This document shows, in pieces, positions 52,701 through 64,000 of a stretch of DNA of 64,000 nt. Both the position numbers and the translations under genes were made by a program. A model generated the notes under the pieces. It searched no databases and was not told the DNA's origin. It was given only the letters and a program-made list of their open reading frames with translations. This DNA is from Luscinia megarhynchos (taxonomy: Eukaryota; Chordata; Aves; Passeriformes; Turdidae), in assembly GCA_034336665.1 (NCBI GenBank), contig CM067590.1:5616459-5680458 (forward strand), in the 5' to 3' direction. Position 1 is the stretch's first letter. Each line of letters starts with the position of its first letter.

Positions 52701-53932
52701 GTTATTCCCCTTGCTGGCCTCTGGAACTCTCTGTGCTGGAGCACAGATGTGGGCTGAAGCAGGGGGACTTGCAGAGCAGGGGTCCTTGATCTTCCTGATG
52801 TGTCCTGGAGGTGCCAGACATTGATTCAAATGCTGCAGTGCCCTAGTTTGTCCCTGTTTGTCTCTGGAGCTTGCTGACATCTCTGCTTTTTATGACATGT
52901 TTGTGTCCCTGCAGCCAATGTCATGAATCTTATTTCAGGTGACTTCTGGCTGGGCCTGGAGAAGATACATCACCTTGTCCAAGAGGGAAAATACAATCTC
53001 CTGATTGAGCTGGAAGACTGGGAGGGGAATTCCCAGGTGGTTCAGTTTGTCTTCAGTCTTGGTGGTGAGAGCACAGCCTACACCCTCAGCCTGGTGGGGC
53101 CTCTGTCTGGAGAGCTGGAAAACGCCATTGGGGAATTCAGGCAGCTGCCCTTCTCCACTCGGGATCGGGACCATGACCTCAAAGCTGACACAAACTGTGC
53201 CAAACACCTCTCAGGTCAGTCTGAGGTCTTCTACCCCAATATGTGCACTTCTCTTTCAGCTCTGTCTGGTGGTGGCATACAGACCCTGTGGCACTAGACC
53301 TCTTTGCTGTTGAACCTGTCTTGTCCCCTGCTTCCCTGGGACAGCTGCTTCTTTGGGAGGAGCTGTGCAGGGAGCCAAGAGGGAGGGTGAAGCTGAGGGA
53401 GGGTTCATGATTCAGGTATTGGCCCAGGCATCTGCCTTCACAACAGCTTTGCTGTCTGCCACTTCACCTGGAACCTTTTCAAGCAGGGCAGATGCCTCCC
53501 TCGCCCTGGCTGCTGAAAGGTTGGAGGGGAGTTTCACACAAGGAGGGGCAGCCTGGATGTGCAGATGCAGCCTGAAATCACTTGGGATCTGTGAAAGGCT
53601 GCCCAGAGCACAAGGAAGTCCTTGACTGTACATGAGGTGGTCTTGTGAGATCCTGAGGCTCCTGTTTCTGAGTGGGGGAAATAGGTGCCTCAAACCTGGA
53701 TTTCCCTGTCTGGAATTCCGAGTTCAAATTGTCTCCTCGTTGCCTTGCAGGTGGCTGGTGGTTCAGCACCTGTGGCCATGCCAACCTCAACGGGAAGTAC
53801 TTCCGCTCCATCCCCCGGCAGAGGCACGAGCGCAAGCAGGGCATCTTCTGGAAGACATGGAAGGGCAGGTACTACCCCCTGAAGTCAACTGTCATGAAAA
53901 TCCAACCTGCAGCACTGGAAGCAGAGCCCTGA
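46795..53932 (+). CDS. ANGPTL4: ANGPTL4, angiopoietin-like 4
   Basis: Secreted inhibitor of lipoprotein lipase, known in mammals to be induced by fasting and PPARs. Seven coding exons join in frame: 46795-47316, 47578-47688, 48176-48299, 52355-52468, 52550-52645, 52939-53214 and 53751-53932. They total 1425 nt, or 474 residues; human has 406. Residues 1-18 form a signal peptide. [18 protein letters not shown] (45-62) is the lipase-inhibiting segment, and it keeps the Glu equivalent to human E40 (E50 here). A coiled coil follows. The fibrinogen-like domain starts near residue 254 (LPEGCHQLF) and contains [18 protein letters not shown] and [15 protein letters not shown]. The usual RRKR furin site in the linker is absent; instead there are four N-glycosylation sequons. 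Intron 3 is about 4 kb. Confidence 0.97.
49441..49500 (-). mobile_element. Short CR1 fragment in ANGPTL4 intron 3
   Basis: The plus strand reads 'cacagaacagtttgggtggg' and 'aagggacctttagaggtcac', which is the reverse complement of the CR1 3' terminus. Only about 60 bp are recognisable. Confidence 0.7.
50799..50842. repeat. 11-bp tandem repeat (GGGGATATTCA), four copies
   Basis: Four perfect or near-perfect copies in ANGPTL4 intron 3. The last copy ends in TTCGG. Confidence 0.9.
51077..51089 (+). promoter_or_regulatory. DR1-like nuclear receptor site in ANGPTL4 intron 3
   Basis: GGGTGA, one spacer A, then AGGTGA: a direct repeat of two half-sites in the DR1 layout used by PPAR/RXR. Three of thirteen bases differ from AGGTCAAAGGTCA. 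In mammals a functional PPAR element is reported within intron 3 of ANGPTL4, so the position is suggestive. Binding is inferred. Confidence 0.4.
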
Positions 53933-55280
53933 AGTTGCTACTCGAGACTTTGTTTGTGGAGCATGGACCTGAGCTCCATCACTCAGTGTTTACAGAAAAC
54001 AACCTCCCCTTCCTTGGCTAGAAGCCCTTTAGAGGCACAACACTGCTCCTCGCTAAAAGCAAAACAGCTCCACGTTTCCAGAACCCCCAGATGGGAGCTC
54101 CCAAACCTGGAGAGGAGCCCCACGAGGGACATCCACCTCCAGGGCATGCACAGGGATCTTCTCACCTGCCATGTGCTGCTGTGGGAAGTTCAAATTGTCT
54201 GGTGCTTTCTGTCCTGTCTTAACATTTCTGTACTGTGTTGATGAGCTGGGCCTGGGGCAGGCAGGGCGTGTGGAGTGTCTCACTGCTCTGGACCACAGTT
54301 TGGGTTTGGAGCCGTGCTATGTCCTGTCGTTCACTGTTGTTCCAAAATGATGTCCCACGTCCCCTCCTGTGAGAGCCCCTGGAGCCTCCCTTCCTGTGTG
54401 GGGCTGGCAGTGAGCCTCAGGCAGCTCCATCTGTGCAGCCCATCCCCCTGAGGTGCAGGGCTTGGTGGTGGGGCTGAGGGTGACCTGTGCAGAAGGGGAC
54501 CTCACTTGCCTTCCCCTTCAAGACCTGCATTTCTGGCTGTGCTGGAATTTGCTGGGAGCTGGGAAAACTGCTTCCAGCTCTAAGGTTGGTGGGTGAGATC
54601 CTGCAGCTGGTTGCCTGAGGGGCCAGGTCCTGGGCAGCTGTGTCTGGGGCCTGCCCGTGCTGCTGGGAGTGGGTGGGACGAGCCATGGGACAGCACAGAT
54701 ACAGAGCAGGGATTGTCCCTGGGTGGGACCAGCCCAGTGTCACTGTCAGCCCCCCAGAAATAGGAGCTGCCTTCTTCCCCCAGACACCTCGTGCTTTGCA
54801 GAGTGACTGGACCTGACACACTTGTGTGTCCCAGTAGGACAGCAGAAGTCAGCAGGGTTTCTCTGCAAAAGCCACAGAGGCACACTTGATCAGGTGTGTG
54901 CCATATGTGGCATCACCTCTGCCTTTGGGGTGGGTGTCTGGGGAGAGGTGACCAAAACTGCTCCCTGAAAACTCACAGGTCAAGCTGCAGTCTTGGGGCT
55001 TCCCAAGCATCCTGCCCTAATGAAGTCATATTGACTACTGTGCTAGAGCTCCTAGCTGCTAAATACTGTACATAGTTGTTCGTAGGATGTTGGACCTTGT
55101 TGATGAATTCCCTGTTTCTATTTGTTTTCATATTTAAATGCTGTGTTAATAACAATGTGGTGTAATTTATAAATGTTGATGCTGAACAGGAAAGCAAGTG
55201 TAGTTTGTGTATTTTAAACGTTTTTTGTACTAAAATATCTTTTCTGAAGATGTCTTTTAATAAAAACAAGCCTTTAAGTG
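53933..55280 (+). other. ANGPTL4: ANGPTL4 3' UTR
   Basis: It extends from the stop codon to the AATAAA at 55259-55264, giving a 3' UTR of about 1.35 kb. The last 250 bp are AT-rich. No splice sites or coding sequence were recognised. Confidence 0.7.
55259..55264 (+). terminator. ANGPTL4 poly(A) signal
   Basis: AATAAA in an AT-rich context, followed within about 20 bp by a GT-rich stretch (aagtgtcctgcctgg). Confidence 0.75.
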
Positions 55281-55284
55281 TCCT

Positions 55285-56790
55285 GCCTGGATTATTTTCC
55301 TGATGGTTTATCTGTGGCAGGTGTGTGGGAGCATTGTGAGGACTCTGCATTTGTAAACTTCCTTTATTAGAAGTGTGACCTGGGCTCTGCTCCCTTCTAA
55401 CCTCCATGTTCATGTAGATGTAGCCTTATGGAGCTTTGAGATAAATTGCTGCTGTAGGGCCCAGCAGCAGGTTTTAGGCTGCTTGAAGTTTATGGGCTCC
55501 TACGTTTATTTTCTTCCTGGAAATTAGGCTGTGGGGCAGCAAGTTTTTAAGTGCTGATGTCTTGGGTTTTCTTATTCCCTGATGGCAGACCTTTGGATGA
55601 AGGGGATAGTCCTTGAAGGTTGCTGGAAAAGCTTGTGCCAGCTCTTTGAAAATGAGCAGAGGGCGAGGTCTGAATGATCCAGGCCCAACAAAGTCAGCTG
55701 CTCAGGGCAAGCCCCACTAAATAGTAACCTTTTAGCTGCTCATACCACATGTGTGTAGTCATCCTCAAAAGCATTTACTGTAACTTCTATAGGGGTGATT
55801 ATTGATGCAAGAATGAAATGAGCTGGGGATGCAGCCAGGGTCTTTAAGATGATGGGAGTAAATTCTGGCAGTGCTCCCAATCCCATCTGTGGTTTTCCTC
55901 CATCTCCAATATACTAGAGGTGGAGAAAATCATAGGTGCTTCTCTGGGCTGGTTAAGGAGGGAAGAGGGAAAGCTCATTGCAGAGAGAAGAGATGTGACT
56001 GGCCTAGTCCCCTGAGCAGCTCTAAAAATAGCTGATGTACCTAAATGTGGCCCCAACTCCCACATCTGTCCTGCTTCCATGGGAAATCCCAGGGTTAATG
56101 ATAGCTCCAAGCATATCTGTGCAAACAGCCCATTATAGCCAGCTCTGTGCTCACTCCTGCATTCAGAAATGCATTTTTAATATTCTCTTTGCTTAATTCA
56201 AAACTTGCTTAGTCCTTGAGTGCAGCAGCAGATGCTGGAGTGCATATTTTAGTCTGGATGCTAAAGTGATGAGACTGAGGTGGGATTTGTGCATCAAATA
56301 GAAGCTGGTGAAGGAGTTCTTCTGCAGTGCCAGGGTTTTTTTGGGGCTTTTTTCAGACTTGGGGCTTGCTCCTCTGTGGTGCATTTGAGCTACAGGAGGT
56401 GCCTGGTATATGGTGCCAGCTACTACCAGACTTCATCCAGGCAAATTTGGCAAATGCCAAATAGCAAACGCTAAATGCCCTAAACCTTGCCTATCCTAGG
56501 GATCACAGCTTCTGCTTTCCTGTGTGTCTCAGTCTTGCCTGTTCTGCTGCACAAGTCTCTACATTCCATCAGTCTCAGTGCCACCCATGCCCCAGGGCCA
56601 TGGGTGCCACACTGGAGCATGTGGCATCCTTGGGCCCCTTCAAGGGCCCTCTGCAGAAGCCAGTTCTGTTTTCATCTGAAATCCTCCACCTCTTTTATTT
56701 TTAAAAACCCTTTCAGCTGCTGTGTCAGAATCTGGGAGCTGCTATAGGGCTCCCTCCAGCGACAGAGCCGGCTCGGTGCTGCTGGGGCAC
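55285..56790. other. Intergenic sequence between ANGPTL4 and RAB11B
   Basis: No exon, RNA gene or identifiable transposon. Composition is more AT-rich than the flanks. Confidence 0.5.
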
Positions 56791-56796
56791 AGGCGT

Positions 56797-57548
56797 CCTG
56801 CTGCTGCTGAGTCCTGCTGCTGCTCCCAAACCAGCCGTGAGCTCCTGCTGCTGCTCCCAAAGCCAGCCGTGAGTCCTGCTGCTGCTGAGTCCTGCTGCTG
56901 CTGAGTCCTGCTGCTGCTCCCAAAGCCAACCGTGGTCCTGCTGCTGCTCCCAAAGCCAGCCGTGAGTCCTGCTGCTGCTGAGTCCTGCTGCTGCTGAGTC
57001 CTGCTGCTGCTCCCAAAAGCCAGCCGTGAGTCCTGCTGCTGCTCCCAAAGCCAGCCGTGAGTCCTGCTGCTGCTCCCAAAACCAGCCGTGAGTCCTGCTG
57101 CTGCTGAGTCCTGCTGCTGCTCCCAAAGCCAGCCGTGAGTCCTGCTGCTGCTCCCAAAGCCAACCGTGGCTCCTGCTGCTGCTCCCAAAACCAGCCGTGA
57201 GTCCTGCTGCTGCTGAGTCCTGCTGCTGCTGAGTCCTGCTGCTGCTCCCAAAAGCCAGCCGTGGCTCCTGCTGCTGCTCCCAAAGCCAGCCGTGAGTCTC
57301 CTGCTGCTGCTCCCAAAACCAGCCGTGGCTCCTGCTGCTGCTCCCAAAGCCAGCCGTGGCTCCTGCTCCCAAAGCAGCCGTGGTTCCTGCTGCTGCTCCC
57401 AAAACCAGCCGTGGCTCCTGCTGCTCCCAAAGCCAGCCGTGAGCTCCTGCTGCTGCTCCCAAAACCAGCCGTGGCTCCTGCTGCTGCTCCCAAAGCCAGC
57501 CGTGGCTCCTGCTGCTGCTCCCAAAGCCAGCCGTGGCTCCTGCAGGGG
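56797..57548. repeat. CTG-rich composite minisatellite (31-bp and 16-bp modules)
   Basis: More than twenty copies of TCCTGCTGCTGCTCCCAAAG followed by CCAGCCGTGAG or CCAGCCGTGGC. Some are separated by short TCCTGCTGCTGCTGAG modules. Every unit holds a (CTG)3 run. Minus-strand frames read as Trp-Glu-Gln-Gln-Gln and Gly-Ala-Ala-Ala-Gly repeats of up to 406 codons. This follows from the repeat; I do not call it a gene. Confidence 0.92.
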
Positions 57549-58800
57549 CGGGACCTCCTGTGCCAGCAGCTGCTGCTGGCATGAGCCACCTTCCAGGCGA
57601 ATTTCAGGACCCCCAGGGCTGGTGTAAGAGCTGCTCCTGGCGGTGGGGGCGGTGTAAGACCAAAGGCTGCAGGGTCTAGACGCGGTGGGACGGGGCCTTT
57701 GGGGCCGGCAGCACGGAGGGACAGGCTGGGGCTGTGCTCCAGGGGTGGCACGGAGCTGCCGTGCCCCTCTGCCGAGCTTGGAGCCATCAGTGCAAGCAGA
57801 CTGAGCTGGGATTCTCGCAGCAGCCAAGGCTGCTCCCTGTGTGGTACTCCTTGCTGGGAGCCGGTTCTGCTTCTGTTACCCGGCATCCCCATGGATCATC
57901 CACCCAGACCATCACTGTCCTTGCAGGTATGAGCCCAGAACTAGATCTGGGTTATGTGAGGGAACATCAGTTAATGGAAATCTTCATCCGTTGCTCAGAC
58001 TGAAGATGCCCTTCTCCATCGTCAGGTAGGGGCATTTGGCTCACTGGATTCAAGGTGTTGCATCTTTTTGAGAGTATCTGCTGTTAGGAGGATCGGTTGT
58101 TGTGATAGAGCTGGGGCTGGATACTATTCAACAGCATCTCCAGCTCATGTGGGACGTGGACTGCTGCAGGATGTCCCAGGGTAAGGCGGTGGTTTTCTCT
58201 AATGTTGCTGCTGCTGCTGCCACCGATTTATGACAGGCTGGTGCTCCTGCTGCAACTGGATCCAGATGAACTGAGGAATATGTGACCAGTCTCTGGTGGG
58301 TCCCACTTCCTACGTTAATACTCCAGTGGCCATTTCTTTATGCCCATGCGCATAAACACACACAAACACATACAGCTGTGTTCAGCAGGAAGGTGTGGCC
58401 GGGAGGCTGAGCGGGGCGGGCGGCAGCCCGGGGGGAAGGAAGGGGCCGGGGCTGGGGCTCTGGGCGGCAGCCAGGCGTCCTGGGCGCTGCTGAGGCCTCC
58501 CCCTCCGAGCTCCCCGGCTCCGGTGCTGCGCTGATCCCGGGCCGGGCCCGTTATCCCCCCCGCCCAGAGATGACACCACCCCCAGCGATCGGGGGTCACT
58601 CACAGAAGGGGCGAAACTTTCTCCCAGCGATCCCGCTCAACCCGGCGGTCCCCATCCCCTGACGGGCCACCCCCCATTCAGTGTAAGCCCCCTCACCCGC
58701 AAAGCTCCGCGCCCCCGCAGCCCCGCCCGGCCCTCACGCAAGCCCCGCCCCGGCCCCGCCCCGGCCCTCAGGTTCCCAGCTTGACCACCCAAGCACCGCC
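57549..58800. other. Upstream flank of RAB11B
   Basis: No exon was recognised. GC content rises from about 58.39 kb into the RAB11B CpG island. In human an antisense transcript, RAB11B-AS1, comes from this side of RAB11B; I cannot see an equivalent from sequence. Confidence 0.4.
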
Positions 58801-59006
58801 CCTCCCCACCTGCCTGCCATCGATTGGGCAGCGCTGCCCGCCAGTCAGCGGAGCTCCCGCCGTTTATTGGCTGTCGTTGATGGGTCTGGCGCACCGCCCG
58901 CCTCCTGCGGGCTCTGGCGGGCGCTGATTGGCCCGTGCGGAAGAACCCCTCCCCGGCTGGGCCGCGGTCGGTGCCGGGCAGGCAGAGGGTCGGCGCCGCC
59001 ATCGCC
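58801..59006 (+). promoter_or_regulatory. RAB11B CpG-island promoter with three inverted CCAAT boxes
   Basis: ATTGG (CCAAT on the minus strand) occurs at 58823-58827, 58866-58870 and 58927-58931, in a TATA-less CpG island ending at the RAB11B start codon. Repeated NF-Y sites are typical of broadly expressed genes. CCGCCATCGCCATGG gives a good start context. Confidence 0.6.
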
Positions 59007-59046
59007 ATGGGCACCCGCGACGACGAGTACGACTATCTGTTCAAAG
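59007..59046 (+). CDS. RAB11B: RAB11B exon 1 (partial gene)
   Basis: Exon 1 encodes MGTRDDEYDYLFK plus one base of the next codon and ends at a GTACGT donor. The same 13 residues begin both RAB11A and RAB11B, small GTPases of the recycling endosome. Position next to ANGPTL4 in the conserved gene order makes RAB11B the better call. The next exon, with the P-loop GDSGVGKS, was not found before 64000, so the gene runs off the window. Confidence 0.9.
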
Positions 59047-62000
59047 GTACGTGCTCAGCAGGGACACGCCGCCGCACCGCGCCGGGCTCGGCCGGGATTA
59101 GCGGGCCGCGCGGGCCCGGGGCGCCCGCCGCGGCCTTGGTGCGCGGGGCGGCCTTGTGGGCCCCCGGCCTGGTGTGGCGCGGGGGAGCCCCGGGGAACGC
59201 GGGAGAGCCGCACGGGCCTCCCCGGCCCGGCCCGGGCCGCGCGCCGGCAGCTGGGCGGCTGCGATCCCCGGGGCGGGGCTGTGCCCGCAGGGGCCGGTGT
59301 CCGTCCGGAGATCGCCCGGTGTCGGCCGCAGCTGCAAACCCGTAAGCTTCGGTGGAGGCTCCCTCGCCGGTCCCCGCCGAGCGCCGGTGCGGGATCCCGG
59401 GGCCGTAAGGGCGTTGATTTGGCTGTGCTGGTGGGTGTTTCGCCGCCCCTGCCCCTGCCTGTGGCATGTCGGGCTGTCCAGCGCCCTGTGCGGGCTCCGT
59501 GCTGCTCCTGCGCTGCCTCCGGGGGCTCATCGCCCTGGGTGCCATCCCGTGGGGTGTCTTTGCCTTTCTGTGCCGTGGGATGACTCCCGAGGCCGGGCTC
59601 CTGCCTGTCCAGAGGCTCAAGCTGACCAGTTTCCCGGAGCAGCCCTCAGCTCTGCCTGTGAGGCCCGAGGAGCGGTGCAGGTGAGTGTCGCACCTTCACC
59701 TTTGGTTTCCCAGCCTGTTTTACACCAGATCTACTGTTGGTAGAGTGGCTGGAACCTGATTTTCATCCCAAGAGCTCACTCTTGGGAAGAGCAGGGCTAA
59801 CGGTGCCATTGAGGGCTCTGGGGGTCACTTGCTGCTGTGACAATTTCCCAGGAATTTGATGTCTTTGTACCTGGATGCTCCCAAGGGCAGCAGTGATTCC
59901 AAACTTGCAGACCAAAAGAAAGAGCAGTTACTCGTCTGTGGGAAATATTTTATAGATGCATTTGCTTATTTGCTTTACTTGTTTTACAGTGGATTGAATC
60001 TTGAAGACAATGGGGAAAAAAAGCCCTTATTTCTTCTCTGCCTGTATAGCAGAAGACCAGCTTGTAAAAATACACTAAACTGTCTGAGTCTAAAGTAGTT
60101 TCCTTCTGAAGTCTGTTTCCCAGGTGGTTTAATAGCCAGAAACTTCAAAGCCTAAAAATTGAACTTATTTTTTTCTTTCTCTGAATAGTCAATTAGCTAG
60201 GGAGAACTGCATTCATCTTTTAAAAATACTTGCTTTGAAATGTGTTTTTAATTTTATCTGGAATGAGACTCAACCTGAAGCCATTTGGTCAGGATCTGTG
60301 CTGTGGTGATGCTGCCACACTTTGTAGCCCTTAAAAAAACGGGCTGAGAGAATTGTCCTTTTCTGTGCATCTTTTGGGAGGGGTTGTTGTATGAATTAAA
60401 AAAAAAAAAAGAGAAGGGTTTCTTTGTGGGTTTGCTTATTTCTCTTTTCCTTCCTCTGAGGCTTTTTGGGATTAGACAAAAAATAATATAAATGGGATCA
60501 AATGGGATGAGGGCTCTGCTGTGGGACCAATCCCCTTTCTTGTCCTTCTGCCTCCTTTAGTATTGGAATTAAACATCAAGGACAATTGCTGTAATGATGT
60601 CCAGGACTTTGGTTGGTTTGTGGGTTGGCCTTTCTTAGCTACACAGACAACTTTTGAACTCTGTTCTGTCAGTCTGTGTAGTAGTCAGAGGTAGAAATAA
60701 TGATGTAGGAGGATCTTAGTCTGGGAAAGATTATTTCTATTAAATTTAAGGCTTGACTGTTTCCCCTGCCACCTGTTTCCAAAGGAGAGCATGTGGCAGG
60801 CAATGACTAACTTAAGGTTTGGGAGCACTCTGGGAATGTGAGTGATTATAGTCAAAGCTGCTCTGCTGAACTAGTGCTTCTTTGTTCCCCATTTTCCTTT
60901 TTTTTCTGTGTGCATCCCAGCAAAACTGCTTATTTTATTGATCCCAGCAAAATATGACTTTTTACCAAAGTGCCTGAGCCAGCCTTTGGGGGAAGGAGCC
61001 AAACTGGGTGTGCAGGGCTGCGTGGGGTAGTGAGGCTGCCAAGAGCTTGTGGCTGTGTTTGGTGATGTGACCCAAGTAAAGCCAGCAGTTCTGGCCTCTA
61101 TTCCCACTTAGTTTTGTAGTGGAGATGGTGAAAAAGCAGGGACTTTTCAGGGTGAGTTTTGAATGCATTGATTTGGAATTGAATTCATGACCTTTGAAGA
61201 GCCGTTGAAAATGTTGGAAGCCTTGCACCTATTAAATGTGATCTGCACATTAATTTTGCTCTTGAGAAGATTAGCTATCATCAGTGTTTATTTTAAAAAT
61301 TAAATCTGAGGCTATGCAGATGTATGCTGGCTCATGAAAAAGGCAGGAAAAAAATCAGCCATAGGGAAAAAGAGCTTTCTTTTACTTTTGTGGGAATTTA
61401 GGCTGCCCTGATTAGTCTCTGCTTAGCAAAGGCTGTGGTTATTAAAAACAAATGCGTATCCTATTAGTCACCAGTATCTGGCAATCTTATGTACTTCAGA
61501 TTTATCACAAACTCTGATTAGATGCTCCCTGCTAGAGGGAGTCTTAATCTTCTTAATCACTCAAAAGTATATATTCTTTTTTCCAGATTAATAAATGAGT
61601 GTATTTACAATTCTGTCATAAACTCGATCTATTTATTTTCCTTTTCTTACCAATGATGAATGTCACTGGAATTTTAATTCTGACTTTGGCTTCTTCTGTA
61701 CAAGGATCTCAATACACAGGGCAGGTGTTGCGGTGGGATTGTGCTGTAGTTCTGGGTGTTGTAGACACAGCATGCAGTGAGGGTGGTGACTGAGTTGATG
61801 GGTGATGTGGTGGTGATGGATAACCCACACAGTGGCAGGGGTGCTGGAGGAGAGAGAAAATCAGGAAATACTGAAGGATCTGGATCCAGGATATAAACAG
61901 GGCACTACACGAGGCTTGTCTGTGTGCTTAGAGCCACGTGAAGGTGGCTGGTGCTCGTTATTGGTTCTTGTCACTGCCGAGATCAAACCGGTGCATCTTT

Positions 62001-64000
62001 TCATCATCAGTGTGGCCCTGGGAGGCATTTCAGAGTGAGTTCTGGTGAGATTTGTTTAGGGAGTATTCGGTCTCTTAAGCTGTCATTTGGAAGTTTTTTT
62101 CCTATTCTTCATGACTTCTGAATTTGAACAGGCAATATTGTGTGGTGGCCTGTTACCAAATTTAGAAACTTTCCCAAGATGTAATCGCGTAGTCCAGAAT
62201 GTTGAAGATACGTTCTTGCTCAACTCCCACAGAAAATAAGTTTGTGCATGGGGGGGGGAAGTCTTGGCATCTTTCTCCTGAAAGTGAAAATACTCTTTTA
62301 GTGCTCAAGACTGAAGAAGTACTTAGGAACTCTAAGAATGCTTTTTATTGAATTGGGATTTGGTTGCCTTCCTTTAACTTCTGAAAAATGCTGTTCTAGA
62401 AGCTCTGCTGGAATGTGGGGCAGTACAGTGAAGGGAGCCTGTGAATAACCAGCCAAAGGAGCACAGGACCACTGGAATTTTCTTCCAGTGAAAGATGGAG
62501 TTAATGACCTGAGAGCCACTTGCATGGTTTGTGCCTCAAACTGATGCTTTAAAAATGCCAGAGTCTGGGAGATGGCTAGTACATGGGAAGGCTGTGCTTT
62601 CTCCAGCTGCAAAGCCATGGGAAGATAACTCCCTTTGGTAACAGTTGGAAGCCTCAGAGGTCTTCCAATCTGGTCTAGCTTGTGTGGTGAATATTCTTAC
62701 TTTTGGTTATGGTCAGGGTTTTGCTGTAGGACAGAGCCTACTCCAGCCAGCAGATCTCTGTGCAAGATGGATGACCTCTGCCTGTTCTTGGAAGGTCCCA
62801 TGGAATTAGTGATGAAAACCTGTTTGTCTGGAAAATAAAGCTAACAAAATCCTGGAGTTAAAAACTTGTAATAAAATCTTTTTTTATCTATCTGTTCTCA
62901 TACCCTAAAAAATGGTTAGGGCCTTTTGCCAGGGAAGGCAGAGCACTGTGAGAGCTGGTTTAAGTTCTCCCGGGTGGGGAGTTGTGGTGCCTCGCCACGC
63001 TGTGCTGGCTGCCCATTCCTGCCTCTGTTGTGCTTTGCCTGTTCAGCTGTGCTAGCACGATTGTCTGGCTGTGCTGTCAGGCAGATGAGGTGCTGGCGGG
63101 GCTCTCCAGGGCGGCTCAACAATGCCCCTGTGCAGCTCAGGGCTGTCGCAGCAGAGCCGGCTCCAGCCGCCGGGAATGTGCTCCAGGGCTGGGGAGGCAG
63201 CGAGCTGGAGCCGGGCTCTGCCAGAGCTGCGTCCTCAAACAATGGCCCGAGCAGAGAGAAGCTATAGCAGCACTAAACACGAGTGTGATCCTTGGCCCTG
63301 GGAGAGCACTGGTGAGCTCATTCTGGAAATGTGCAATGAGAAGATTCTTCTGTAGCTGCTGGGGGAAAACTGGGAATGTTTTTTTGCCCATGTCTGCTTT
63401 TCTGTAGAAAAACAGACCATATGAATGAGGAAGATCAGCAAATCTGCATTTAGGGCTGGAGTAGAAAATATTCCCAAGGTTGGAGAAGCTCACAGAGGCT
63501 GGCTGCCTCTCTTCCTTTTGCTTGAGCCAGGACACTTGAATTCCAAAGGGTATGTGATACGGTGTTTGCGACAGGAAGGGAGCCTGGCTCAGCTTTATCA
63601 GCTTTGTTTCTCTCGGTTGTTTCTTGCTCTCATCGATAAGCCAAAAAGTAGAGGGAACCTCCTGTCACAAAATGTACCTTTGTTTTCTCAATTCCTTTCA
63701 GGAAAGCTGGGCTTTGTGTGTTGAAGATCTCTCTGCACTTACATTTTTCTGTTATCATGGCAGCACCACATGTGGAGGCAGAGGTTTCTAGCTCATCTCT
63801 TCTCATGCAGTCTACTACAGCTTGTTTTGCTGGATGAAGTTCTGCTTTGCTTTGTGTCTTTTTTGTAGTATCAAATGTCTCCTGTTTTCCCCTTTCTGTG
63901 GCGAACATATTTATTAATTAAATTATTGAAATAAAACACCCTGTATGACTCCAACAGGAACTGCAAATAATTGTTTACTTACGATGTTTTTGTTTTTTAA
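59047..64000 (+). other. RAB11B: RAB11B intron 1 (start)
   Basis: At least 4.95 kb of intron, GC-rich near the promoter and AT-rich after about 59.85 kb. It has a poly(A) run at 60398-60410 and scattered AATAAA hexamers (for example near 63932). No second RAB11B exon or other gene was recognised. An open frame at 59466-59684 with a hydrophobic segment ends just before a CAGGTGAGTG donor, but it has no known relatives. Confidence 0.7.

Noticed and set aside
56672..57892. Minus-strand frames of up to 406 codons rich in Gln and Ala
   Set aside because: They are products of the CTG-rich minisatellite. The same DNA is open in at least three frames with different repeat peptides.
59007..59046. RAB11A instead of RAB11B
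   Set aside because: The first 13 residues are identical in both, so sequence alone cannot decide. Gene order next to ANGPTL4 favours RAB11B.

Overview
The window is a vertebrate nuclear segment, most likely from a bird. The evidence is spliced genes with GT-AG introns, several minus-strand CR1 LINE tails, strong CpG islands and many GC-rich minisatellites of the kind common on avian microchromosomes. No bacterial, viral or CRISPR-like feature was seen.

Six protein genes were recognised by translating exons: CD320 (-), NDUFA7 (-), RPS28 (+), KANK3 (-), ANGPTL4 (+) and RAB11B (+, first exon only). From general knowledge, this order and orientation match human 19p13.2, so the block is conserved synteny. 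Species and chromosome cannot be fixed from the sequence alone.

Layout. 1-3.1 kb: non-coding sequence with a CR1 tail, possibly CD320 3' UTR. 3.15-5.04 kb: CD320, the transcobalamin-B12 receptor, here with one LDLa module and an unresolved reading frame. 5.7-7.56 kb: NDUFA7 and RPS28, head to head on a 132-bp bidirectional promoter. 9.1-15.6 kb: KANK3, coding in ten exons, with two apparent single-base frame breaks in its large exon. A splice acceptor upstream of its ATG points to a non-coding first exon, probably in the CpG island near 19.8 kb. 16-46 kb: a roughly 30-kb gene-free interval between the divergent KANK3 and ANGPTL4. It carries at least seven minisatellites and some AT-rich islands with transcription-factor motifs. 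46.8-55.3 kb: ANGPTL4, seven coding exons. 56.8-57.5 kb: a CTG-rich minisatellite. 58.8-64 kb: RAB11B promoter, exon 1 and the start of a long intron.

The genes do not form one pathway. They cover B12 uptake (CD320), complex I (NDUFA7), the small ribosomal subunit (RPS28), talin/actin-linked adhesion (KANK3), lipoprotein lipase control (ANGPTL4) and recycling-endosome traffic (RAB11B). The very long open frames at 24.6-27 kb and 34-35.9 kb come from GC-rich tandem repeats and are not called as genes. No new molecular system was found. The points most worth checking are the CD320 and KANK3 frame breaks, the missing furin site in ANGPTL4, the DR1-like site in ANGPTL4 intron 3, and the paired C-rich/G-rich arrays at 26.4-27.5 kb.
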